Origin: Tubiluchus corallicola
Lineage: Eukaryota > Priapulida > Priapulimorpha > Priapulimorphida > Tubiluchidae
Direction: 5' to 3'
Assembly: GCA_030141605.1 (NCBI GenBank)
Contig: JAQGDQ010000475.1
Location: forward strand, 72,001 to 136,000
Length of the DNA stretch: 64,000 nt
Shown: one piece after another, positions 21,858 to 34,400 of the stretch
How the letters are laid out: every line of letters starts with the position of its first letter
Numbering within the stretch: the first letter of the stretch is position 1
Made by a program: the position numbers and the translations under genes
The notes under the pieces: model-generated
What the model saw: only the letters and a program-made list of their open reading frames with translations
Databases searched by the model: none
What the model was told of the DNA's origin: nothing

Positions 21858-22677
21858 GTAACATATGCGTTTGCTTTGTTTAGCTTATTAATTATAAAAT
21901 GTAAATAGAAAATGTGTTATAAAACTTTGTGTAATATCAGGCATGAGTTTGGTAATGAAATATTTTAACGGATCGATTGTTTAATGACCCATTGGTTGAA
22001 TTATTGATTTTGATCTTCGCTTACACAGTTATAGCTATTATACTATAGGCTTACGGTGTTTCTGTAGGCCTGTCTTACAAAAAAGTAACAAATGCTGTTC
22101 ATGCTGGCGTATGCTGACCTTACTAATGTTGTTAGTATTACTATTGTTACAGCTAGCTTCGCTATGCTTTTTATTTACCTAACAATTACTGCTTTGGTAA
22201 ACTTTGATTAAGCTAGTCTAGTCAATTTGAGTGTAGTGTTCACACTTGCGAGTTTGCTGTCAAAGAGAAAACTCTCGACAAAAAACGGGCTAGTCTAAAC
22301 ACGCTGAAAGACCATCTTGTCGTTCATAAGTAGCTTTGTAAGCACATACTTTGGTGTCAGACCCTGCTTAAGAGAAATTCTGTTTTCCTGTTACTTGCAC
22401 CATGTGAATTGTGACTTGAGTTCATCGTTGTATTCCAGTTAAAGTTAAAGTTTTATTTGGCAATTTACAAAGAGAATGCATTATATTTAGGCCACACGTG
22501 AGTTCATTGATGGAGCAAACTACTTACGCCAGCAATGGGGAGCCGGCCCGATCCCCTGGAATTTGGCAGTTCGCTTTTTGATGGCTAGAAAGTTTGAAGT
22601 GAAAAGAGCACTAGATCTTTACCAAGCTCATGAGGTAAGATTTACATATATTCTTTTAGTTTAAACATCTGGAGCAG

Positions 22678-22709
<32 letters not shown>

Positions 22710-25700
22710 GTTAGGGGGAGAGAGAAACAGAGAGAAAGAAAGAGAGAGCAAGAGAAAGAAAGAGAGGGAGAGAAAGAGAAAGAGAGAGATATAGAGAGCC
22801 CGGAAAAGCATTTAACGCTTCCAGTTGATGTCAGTTTAAACATAATTTATTGTAGGATTGGATCAGACAGTTTGAACAACATGATTTAGGATCCTCACCA
22901 CAACAGACTATACACTATTTACAAGAACATTTACAGTAAGAATTGACTATAACTACACAAGCTGACAAGTTTTACTACAAGATTACATTAGATATTAGTA
23001 ACATTTACAGTAAGAATTGACTATGTCTGCACAAGCTGACAAGTTTTACTACAAGATTACATTAGACATTAGTAACATTTACAGTAAGAATAGACTATAA
23101 CTACACAAGCTGACAAGTTTTACTACAAGATTACATTAGACATTAGTAACATTTACAGTAAGAATATACTATAACTACACAAGCTGACAAGTTTTACTAC
23201 AAGAATACATTAGACATTAGTAGAAAATGACGGTTAGAAAATATTAATGTACAAATATTTAAGACTGACGCATTTCATATCAGATAGAAACTACTGGAAG
23301 CGTATAGTACGTAATATAAAGTCATGTATGCATTGGAATATTTTACAGTTACCCAACATAGCTAAATTCATCTTTTCCGAATAATAACAACTTCAGCAGA
23401 TCATTAGTTCCTAAGGCAGCTATATTAAGGTTTTCGGGCAGAAGTATTTCATTTAATTTATCAAACATAACAACCCTAGTTTATTGATACAATGGGCAGT
23501 GCAACAAAAAGTGTTCGTACATTCTGTGAATGTCATTTTTGAACTTGTTGTTCAGTCACTTTGTTATGGTTGAGTTTAAACACAGAGAAGTATGGATAGT
23601 AAACAAAAATCTATAATAAATATTTCCACTGCACACAACAGAAACGTGTTTATTTAGTGTTTATAGAGAAAACATGAGTAGCAAAACTGCTGCACTGAAC
23701 ATTGAGCAAAAAAACTAGAAAGCAAAAACAGTCAGTAAAACCTGTTTCACAGCCAGTATACAGGTCTAGAACTTGACCTATGCAGAGTTGCACAGGCTTC
23801 ACAACAACCATTGATTTTAGATAGGGAGAGGACCAGTTTGTATGTAGTCACTCTACCATACAATTATACTGAAGGTAAGTCAGCTGGTAGAATGTAACAA
23901 GATCAGCACATAGATGGCAGCACCTAGCTACAATGTACAATTCCAACTTCCATATATTCTTTTCATACAAACCCCTCCCAGAGGAGGCCAATGATCACTC
24001 AAGATGAAGTAAGAAAAATGAAGAGCGAAATGCACATCCAGAGAGAGACAGAATTTGCTACTATGGTTACCGCAAAATCCGAATCTATGCCAAATTTCTA
24101 AAACAATTTTCGAATCCAGATGAAATCCAAATCTCAATTTTTTTAGACATTTATTTATTTAAACCAAATCTTATTCGAATAGCTCTCGGCTGCCATTTCT
24201 TTCACTCGGCGTGAAAATGTGGGTAACTTAAAACCACGTTTGCGTGCAGCGTTATGCTAAAGTAATACAAGAAATCTTAGCATTTTTCCTGAAACTTGCA
24301 GTTAAAATCGTAATTTTGTGCGCGGTTTCACATAGGATGTCATTGTTGGGCACACAGAAACTACATATGACAACATTGCCACGTTTAAAAACATTAAGTA
24401 ACTACTTTTGCAACGAGCGCTACCAAATTGCCTTTTACGAATCTTTGTTGTTTTTAAAACATTCGACGCTGAACGCTAACATTCTGGAACGCAGAGGTCT
24501 CTGATGTCTGCCTTATAGAAATCATCATATCCTGTGAGTAATTTCACAGTCTGACATACTGTCTGCTAATGTGTTTCACAGGGAGGAGTTTTAGGTCCGG
24601 TTCTATATGGCTATTATGTATTGCAGTCGAAGGTAAATTGTTTTTTTAACAAAACTCTACTAAGTCATGTCAGAGATCTGAATCAATGTAGATTCTACAC
24701 TGTAGAAATGTACATTGTAGAATTTCAGCGATTCTGATTGAATCAAAGCTCCGATTCGGATTTTGTTCCGAGGCACCGATCATGGCGGAATTTCACGGCT
24801 CTGTCGTTGGCGTTCTCTTTCGGTTAAGTGAAACACAGTTTTCAGGAAAACAGCTTTCAGGCAGTGAATTCCATAGAGAGGAAACTCGAGGGAAAACCGG
24901 GATCTGTAAGCAGCTGTTCTGTAAACGAGTGCTGTTGGTGAACCGTCGGCATTCAGTAACTAGTCAATAATGAGACGTGACTCCTGAGAGCTTTCTCCAG
25001 TTAAGCAGCATAAAGGAGGCTTGATACGGCAACTGGTCTTCAATGCACAAGCGATTGGGCAGTTATCTAAAATAATTAAAGGAAAATAGGACCATTTTTA
25101 TAGTCGTAGCTCACTTTGATCAGCTGTCCAAAATGTACACTTTATACTATAGGTGTAATAAATGATAAAGAGGGAGATTTCTCATACAGCATCATCATCC
25201 ATCATCATCTAATGAATCGTACATCCGGGGCATGATTCTGTTCACCTCTTTATGCCAGGACTCCCTCCACGCTGCAATGCCCCAAGTGGATTTATTTATT
25301 TCTAAGGATCAATGCTGAAGTGTTTAAATCTTTCTGTGCAAAATCTAAGTATGTTAACATTTGTCCTCCTGCAGGTTTTTTAGCTGGGTCTGTGGCTTGT
25401 TGAAGAGCTATCTTCACAGAAATATCATCAGGTAGTCTAAGCATATGCCCAATCCATCTTAAACGACGTCTTTTTATTTTTCTTGTCCAAGGTTCTTCTT
25501 TTATTTTTCCATATAGATCTTTTTTTGAAATTTTCTTTGGCCATCTAATACCCAAAATGTTTCTGTAATTTCGCCTTTGAAATCATCAATTTCAGCTTTA
25601 TGATCTGCTTTTAATGTCCAGAGCTCAGAGTTGTACAGAAATACTTAGTTTCAACTAAGGCTGAGACTATTCTAATTTTTGTTTCCAAAGAAGTCTTCCT

Positions 25701-28700
25701 ATTCTCAATTTCTTTTGTGAGTCTTGAGTAAGCTGATAATGCCATTGTCATACGTGAGTGAGAAATTTACTTAAATATGGGAAACCTTTCTGTTTCCTAC
25801 TGAGCTCAATGCTGCTATTGAGTAAGAAATTTACTTTATGGTACCATACTGCTGTGTGACATTGAGTGTGAATCGGAAAAACTCATTGTTTGCAACTTCA
25901 AATTTATTGCTGAGTCAGCGCATATTTTTCCGATGTCATAATGTGGTTTGTTTACGGTGTTAATAATCTTGTACATCTAAGCAAGCTAAATGGTCTATGC
26001 AATTGCATGTAATTTTGGACTGTGAAATTCGGAACCGGCAAAAACGGTTCTTACGAGACGTTTTAACTACTTTGGTTTCATTCAGACAAATTAAAGAAGA
26101 GAGAAGCGAATTTTAAAGTATGTCCCAATCAGACAAATTAAAGGGAAAGACAAGCGAATTTTAAAGTATGTCCCAATCAGACAAATTAAAGGGAAAGACA
26201 AGCGAATTTTGAAGTATGTGCCAAAGACTTTCTAATTAAAGTCTGTTTAGGATATTACTTAGCATTGTGCTTATCTGTTTGAAAGACTTATGTAATTGGA
26301 AGAGAAAATTCTTAGTAATTTAAAATATTCGCACCACCTGGTAAAACGTCATTGCATCGCCATCCCAGTGTGCACCACTGATTCATTAGAAGACACGTTA
26401 TTGATCTTATTAACAATATGGGGTAATTTAAATTTTTTCTTAGTTAGCGAGAGTGTGCCTCATAGTCACCAGTAAACTTATTACTAAAGGAGTCGGAATC
26501 GGAGTTGTTAAAAATTAGGGTTTTGGAGTCAGAGTCGGGAGTCGGAGTCGGCAATAAACTTAATGCTAAAGGAGTCGGAGTTGTTAAAAATTAGGGTTTT
26601 GGAGTCAGAGTTGTGAAGTCGGAGTCGGCAATAAACTTATTGCTAAAGGAGTCGGAGTTGAGGCTCCTAAAATTTTAGGAGTCGAAGCTGGATGTCCTAG
26701 AATGTAGGAGTCGGAGCCAGAGTCAGGAGCTTAATGTACCGTCTTCACAGCCCTGCTATAAATGCTCTGATTGTTTTTTCAAACTTTTTCCAATGTTATC
26801 TGAACTTGCTTAAATTGGCTCGTCATTAAAACGGCCGCAGTCTAAATTTACGAGTTTTATACAGCGTTACTGCCAACGCAAGCCCTGTGTGCAGTATGAA
26901 AGCGTGTATGTGATACAAAATTTCAAGGCGTATTTTTTAATATTTATTTATTAAAAGTCTTCTTGAACTGTAACTATTACTGTGCAAAATATAACTATTA
27001 GCAAGTGCATCCTGTCTGTATTATTATTATTAATTAATTAATAAGTATTAATTATCAATAATTAGTATTATTACTATTAGAATCCTGTCTGTAAAAATGT
27101 ATGCAGTGCTGACGTTTAATTTCTTACTTTTCCAGAACATCAGATCTCAAGAGGGATTACTCAACATAGATCCCAGGAAGGAACCGCTTCGGAAGGAATT
27201 ATCATCCGGGAAATTTTCCATCTTGGTAAACGCTTAAGTATTTTATGACTGTAAATAAGGGCGCGTTCAGACTGGCAGCTTTTCTGTCACTAACAACTGA
27301 GTAACTAACCAGTTAAAGGACAAGAAAATGGCGGACCAAAGTAAGCCTCAGAAAATTCGCAATAAAAAATTATATCACCTAAGTATAATCTTAAGCGAAT
27401 AAAGTACTCACGGTTTTGCATTTACTCCAATTTTTCTAAAATATTTCAACCGCTGCAGTAAACGTTGGCGCAGACATGTTTCATTTAGTCCGCCAATTGA
27501 AAAGCCAGTATGTGACTGATCATCATGACATCACTCGAACACAGTCGCAGTGAGTTCTGAGCACGTGTACTATAAAAATTTGTGTTGTGGTTCTGTGATG
27601 CCATCTAATATGACGCCACCATGACAGTCTCGCGGGAAAATTGAAATGAAAACAAACAGGAAATTCTTTTAACGTGAAAATGATAAGCGCTTAAGATTGA
27701 CTCTAACCGTTATGATTCTTTAGCGAAAATTTAGCGAGACTTGTTTAACTAGGCCTTTTCTTATCCTTTAAATGTTATTATTTGTAGTCGGTTAATCGTT
27801 TAAGAACATATCAAATGGAAAGTTGAAATCTAGCACGCGCCAGCGAGAATGTCCAACATGGCGGCATCCTCGTAACATACACGAGTGAAAAACTTTTTGC
27901 AATTTGCCGTTTAGATGCTTTTTAGGCAACCAGATTAAATGAAACAATATTGTAGCTAGCACAATTTTATGTAAGAAGAACATTGCTATAACTGCGTACG
28001 ACAACTCAGAAAGATACAAGGTTTCATTGATATGGACACGTAGAAAACTTGGCTAAGTAACGGCTTTAAAATATTGAAAGGAAACATACTGTTAATGCAT
28101 AAATTAGAGTGTTTACAGCTATTGCAAGACTGGGTGCGGTTTTCCTTTAAAACATTTTAAAACTTCTACAACCATCATAGTCGCAATTAAAGCAAAACCC
28201 GATCCAATCTTAAACTGTACGTCAAAACAATCTACTCTTTAAGATATTGAAGTGAAACACCTTATTATTTCCAAAAGTGACTTACGTGAGAGAATTATTA
28301 CCACATAAAGATAATTTCATGTTCGCACCATTAGTTCTTCTCTGTTACATGCATTTCGCCAGTTGCTAGTTAGACGGACACTAGCGCCTGCACGACGAAA
28401 GTGCATTGCACAGAAAACAGGTGCTGTACGTCTCAGTTCAGATGTGTTAGTTTGTGATGTTCGATGGCTCATTCGTGAGTGCAGCGGTAAATTTGAAATT
28501 TGAATTTTTATCTTAAAACTTGCCTAATTTTAGTACAACACACTGAATACCTTACAGTAGCACTGTACTTTAATTTTTGCTTTCGCAAACACGTGCAACA
28601 CACTCGTGGAATATTGCTGGTTTGTGATGTTGTAACTAGTTGGGCTCGTCCGCTATTGATTAAGGTTTTAATCTATTATTTAATTATCAGCAACACTTTT

Positions 28701-31390
28701 GCAGTATTAATTGTGTCAAAATGTGCACTTTTTATCGGATTGCAAAATTGGATAGTATAGGAAAAATCATCCCGTCTTCCTTTAAACTTCTCAGCCTTGG
28801 TACTTGCAGTCCTTAAATAGGACGTTCAGATTGGCTTGAATTTGAAGTGTTAGCGTTTGGACATGTTTGCTTTGTGTTTAAAGCGTTGTAAGAATCAAAC
28901 ACAGCGTTTATCGGTAAATCAAGGTTTTGTAATATTACTTGTGAAACTGTCTGTTGTTATTTCAAAATCAACTGTAAATTCATTTTAATTGAAACGAATT
29001 TAATTGAAACTGTGAATTTGTTTTTTTTATTTTAGCCATCAAGAGACAGTAACGGAGCAGCTATAGCTGTCTTTCAAGCATGTCAGCATCATCCGAATCA
29101 AGTTGCGCATAGGACGGTGCTGCAGTGTGTTGTGTATCAGTTGGACGTTGCCTTAGACAAGTAGGTTTTGAAGATATTGAGCTAATTTGAGTAGAGAGAG
29201 AGAGGGAGAGAGAGAGAGAGAGAGGGGGAGAGAGAGAGAAAGGAGGGCAGAGAGAGATAGAGAGAGAGGGGGGAGAGAGAGACAGAGAGAGAGAAGGGGG
29301 AAGGATGGAGGGAGAGAGAGAGGGGGGAAGGATGGAGGGAGAGAGAGAGAGAAGAGAGAGAGAGAGGGGGGAGACACACAGAGAGAGAGAGAGAGAGGCA
29401 TTATAAAAGGGACATTATAAAGCGGTTTGTCTTGTATTTTAAAGTTTTGTAATGATTTTGTAATTACGATCGACATTTGTGAGAACTATTATTAATCTTA
29501 CTTTGACATCATTCGGAGTAACTAGGTTAAGTTCTCTAAACTCGGTGATTAATAGAGCGACGACTCGCGATGCTTTTCCTTAAAATTGCAGTTCGTGTAA
29601 TTAGCATATTAAAACTGCGGAAGTGCTCGCTGTGGGAATTGAGCAATTGCGTCGAGCGTGTGATTGTTACTCTGGCACTTATTGTAGAGTTCTGCCCATC
29701 ACGAACTTTGCACTGTCATGCCCACTGGCTGTATAAGCGGGCCAGATATGATTAGTCATATTATTAGTATTCGCAGCACACAGCCTGGGTGGTAACTACA
29801 GGTATTTGATAGACTTGTGTTTAAAAGCTGTTGAGAGTGGTGTCGTTAAAGGAAAACCGGATGGCCGTGTTAACACGAGTTCAGAACAAAGAATGCTCTA
29901 AAATGTTGAAAACTACAATAGCTTTTTTTAAATCAAAGCTTAGATTAAATAATAATTACCTCAGATACTCAAATTTTGCTAAAGTTTCAAAGCGCGGCTC
30001 AGTGAATCTACTAAGATTGGCAGTGGCGCCTTTTTGCCACATTCGAGTGGCCGACAAATAGAAGCGGTACCGCGGTCAGCATGATCTTGAACTGCAGTGT
30101 TAGTTTCTGACGTCATATGACGTAGAGCCCATTTTGCGACATCACGCATTGAAGCAGTTCTGTGAAATGTATGCAAATGTGCTTGGTTGCACAAGGGAAG
30201 ATGCCTGCCATTGCACAAACTGTGGGTAGTTTCTGATGTAAGCAATAGCTCAGTTGCCGTTAATTAACTTTCTAAGCTAATTATTCAAATATAAGAAACA
30301 ATTGCTAAGTTTTATAGGCAAGAAAATGTATATTTTGGACAGTAAATTAAAATGAGATTGAGTCTAATAAATCATCCGGTTTTTCTTTAAGCTTAATTTA
30401 TGTGGTGTCAAGCAAATCGTGCTCGGGGATAGCGCAAACAAACAAGGGGTCAATGTGCTTCTTGCTCGAGAGGTTTATTGCTAAAAAATTTATTTAGCCA
30501 TAAAAAAATTTGCTTAAGAAATTCTGTGGACACACATGCATCAGTGCAGCCGCCTGCTGGTACCCATGATTGCAGTGTTCCCTCGCTACTTCGCTGTCTG
30601 TTTATCGCGGACTCGCTGTTTCGCGGCTTTTCAAAGAATATTATAAATCATAAAAAATGACCATTTACAGTAAATAGTGTATTTATTCGGCAGATGAATA
30701 CACACCAAAAACGAAATGTAGTACTTTGCGCCCGCTTGAGATGCTACTTGCCGACGCGAGATTGTACACAACGCACGATTGGTTGATTAATGGAAAGCGG
30801 CCAACCAGAGAATGCTGCTCTGTATCCCAGTCGCTGATTGGCTCGGGTATCGTGCAATTTGTTTTCTTGTACGTTATTTGTGAAATTTTCGTTAGAGACT
30901 GAATTTATTCAAGCCCTACAATGCCACCCAAGCATGTAAGTATTAAATAAGTATAGCGTCCCTACTTATTCGCTTATCGCGGGCGGGCCTGGAATGGAAC
31001 ATCCGCAATAAGTGAGGGAACACTGTAGATTTACATTAGAATAAGCATTGTAATTTACATTAATGAGCCATAGCAACCAACTGGGCAACAGACGAGGCAA
31101 CCGGGCACATCGTAACTAACGATTGTGGTTTTACACCAGTCTAGTAGTAATGCGTCTGCTTTCCGTCTGGGAGGTCGTGAGTTCGAATCAGCGGCCGGGT
31201 CATACCGAAGACTTTAGAAATGGTACCTGCTGTTGCCCTGCTTGACGCGTGGTATTTAGGGTAAAAGTGGGGTAATAATAGTCTCTGTTATGTAGTTGTA
31301 GGTTGTTACTTACAGTCGGCGATGATAGCTCTTTGAGCTAATGTTAATTGTTGACCCAAAAGCCGACTTTAAATAAAGATTATTATTATT

Positions 31391-31426
<36 letters not shown>

Positions 31427-34400
31427 ATTATTATTATTATTATTATTTGGTTTATGATTGTTTCTTTGTTTGTTCTTTTAGCTCAGAGACACAGAGAAAT
31501 GGACTGGTTTTTATTTACGACATGACAAATTCGAAGTACAACAACTTTGACTATGAGCTTAGCCAAAAGATTTTAACAATGCTCAAGGTAAGGCGATTTA
31601 TGTTATTTATTCATTCGATGCTAACGAACGATGAACCCCTTCAGTCACATCAGATCATGTGGTCTTAGTGGACTCAATAAAGACGCAAAAAGGGGCATCT
31701 GTTAATTGAACAATATGTCGAGTTTTTTGAGGATGTGAAATCTGCGCCTTTAGTTCCACAAGAAAATGATCTTGTTGATGAAAGATGGGAAGAGGAGGTT
31801 AGGGCAAAAGCAAAAACCTTTAATGCAGGGGGTGTGCAAATTGCGGCCCGCGAATAGTTTTGTCAACCTAATGAAAGTGCGGCCCGGGCGATTAATTGAG
31901 TGTATCCAGCTGAAGTCCGTGCCACGATCCCAAAGATAGGGCGGGTAGTTTTTTCTACTAGATCGGATGCTATTAACCCTTACAAGACGGTTGTAGCTTA
32001 ATGTCACTGTACTACACAGACTGTGTGATACACATTACTAATATGCATTGTAATGAATTTACCACTATCTGTCCTGAAAGTAGAAATATATGGTTTGTAA
32101 TATAAATTTTAATAACTTCTAAAATAGTTTCTTGAGTGTAGTAGTAATGATGTGCGCAGGTCGGATGCAAAAAAATCGTTATTTTGCTTTTCTGTACTTG
32201 GCTCCTTGATCAAACTGCCTGTGGCCCGCAGGAATTGCGGGAAAGTTTAATGTGGCCCGTCTAGTCAGATAATTTACACACCCCTGCTCTAATGGAATGT
32301 AACCTGCCAGTGACGTAATTATGTATGTTAACATTAAATGCGCCCACACTCTGTTACAGCAGGTTTGATGAAACTTTGACTATGTACTGTCGTTAGGAGC
32401 ATAAATTACAAATGCAGTCTACAATAATTATGTTTGCAGTTCTTCTAACCGAGCAACTGATGAAGTGAATTTCTGTTAGTAGCAATCTAACTGTCTATCC
32501 GAAGTTTACATTACGTTAGAAAATTGCATGTACGAAGTGCTGAAGAATTTTTAATAGGTGATACATGTTTAGCTATGATACATATGATCATATCTCCTTA
32601 GGTCAGATCCAAAATGTCGATAATAATATGTTGTTTTTCCGTTTGTAGGGTGGTTATCCGGCCAGGCTGAAGAAGGTTCTTATAGTCTCGGCACCGTTGT
32701 GGTTTAGAGCCCCGTTTAACATTTTGCGAATGTTTTTAAGGCAAAAACTGCGCGATAGGGTAAGTGACATTTTATGCCAACCGGTGGGCGGTCCACGTTG
32801 TACAGTAGTAATGGGACAAACCGTTTGAAATGCCGGTCCAAGCTGGGTCGATCTGCCTAACCGGTCGGTTTGATTTGGTCCGGCAGTGACGTTATAGCTC
32901 TTCTATTCGACTCAGTTTGACCCGCAGCTCGTTGTACAGTAGTAATGGGACAAACCATTTGAACTGTTGGTCCAAGCTGGGTCAATCTGCTTACCCGGTC
33001 GGTTTGATTTGGTTCGGCACTGACGTTATAGCTCTACTATTCGACTCAGTTTGACCCGCAGCTCGTTGTACAGTAGTAATGGGACAAACCATTTGAACTG
33101 TTGGTCCAAGCTGGGTCAATCTGCTTACCCGGTCGGTTTGATTTGGTCCGGCAGTGACGTTATGGCTCTTCTATTCGACTCAGTTTGACCCGCAGCTCGT
33201 TGTACAGTAGTAATGGGACAAACCGTTTGAACTGTCTGTCCAAGCTGAGTCGATCTGCTTAGCCGGTCGGTTTGATTTGGTCCAACGTTCTGTTCGACTC
33301 AGTTTGACCCGCGGTTCATACTCAGTTCGTAATTAACATTGTAGGTTAATTGTTAAAATAAGCTGAACTTAACAAACCAAATCTTACACAATCCGTGGCG
33401 GAAAAATTTTAAAATCAATTTACATCTTAGTTACAACATTGCAACTGTAAAATGCGATTTGAAAAAGATTTGCCACCCTCGTTAAGATATTTACCATTTA
33501 CCGAATTTCGGATTTGCAGAATTTTCGGTCGCCGAACCAAACCGACAATTCGGTTTCGTTTTGGTTTGTTTCGGTTCAGTAGAACAGTGTGTTGTCCAAT
33601 TTGTTGCTATTTGGGTTGGACGCTATAATCAGTTTCGGTTAGAATTCGGTTTCTGGACATCTATAAGGTAGAGCTTTAATTTTTGCGTTATTAAAATGTC
33701 GAATTTGTGACTCCCCAAGTCGGATCACACCGAATTTCTGCACTTTCGCATGCGAATATTTAGACTTCAATGTATTCAATTACTTACTTACTTACTTACT
33801 GACTGACTGACTGACTGACTGACTGACTGACTGACTGACTGACTGACTGGCTTACTTACCTACTTACTTAGTTACTTACTTCCTTAATTACTTAGTTACT
33901 TACTTACTTACTTACTTATTTACTTACTTACTTATTTACTTACTTTCTTACTTACTGACTGACTAACGGACTGACTGACCCGCTTACTTACTTACCTACC
34001 TACTTACTTATTTACTTACTTACTTAGTTCCTTACTTTAGTATTCAACGTCATTGCTCACCTCTAATGACGAGTTTAATTCCAGGTTTACACAACGAACA
34101 TGCCCCAGTTGAGGCAGCATATTCCGGACGAGTCGCTGCCCCAGTCGCTAGGTGGTCAGCTAGCGGTGGACCACGGTCAGTGGGTGCATTATTGCATGGT
34201 CAACGTCGACAACTATTTGAAGTCGGACTATTGTGACATTAGCTCTTTCTTAGACAACAAATTCAATCAGCTGGCGAGTCTAAACGCGAACAGCGACAAG
34301 GAGGTGAGCGTCACCAGCAGCAACGCCAGCGTCGACTTCGCCAGCGACGCGTCCGGCGACGTGCTCATCGGCGTGACGGAGAAGCACCAGAGCGAGACGG

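Noticed and set aside
22856-22935. Extra PTPN9 exon ([16 protein letters not shown])
   Set aside because: Length 80 nt breaks the frame between exons 2 and 3, and PTPN9 orthologues have no counterpart; kept only as a note with the 74-bp array.
29153-29476. Ser/Leu-Pro-rich and Arg-Glu-rich open frames on both strands
   Set aside because: Translation of a GA-rich tract next to PTPN9 exon 4.
31125-31200. Functional tRNA gene
   Set aside because: Boxes A and B are present, but the acceptor stem does not pair, and a SINE body and repeat tail follow directly.
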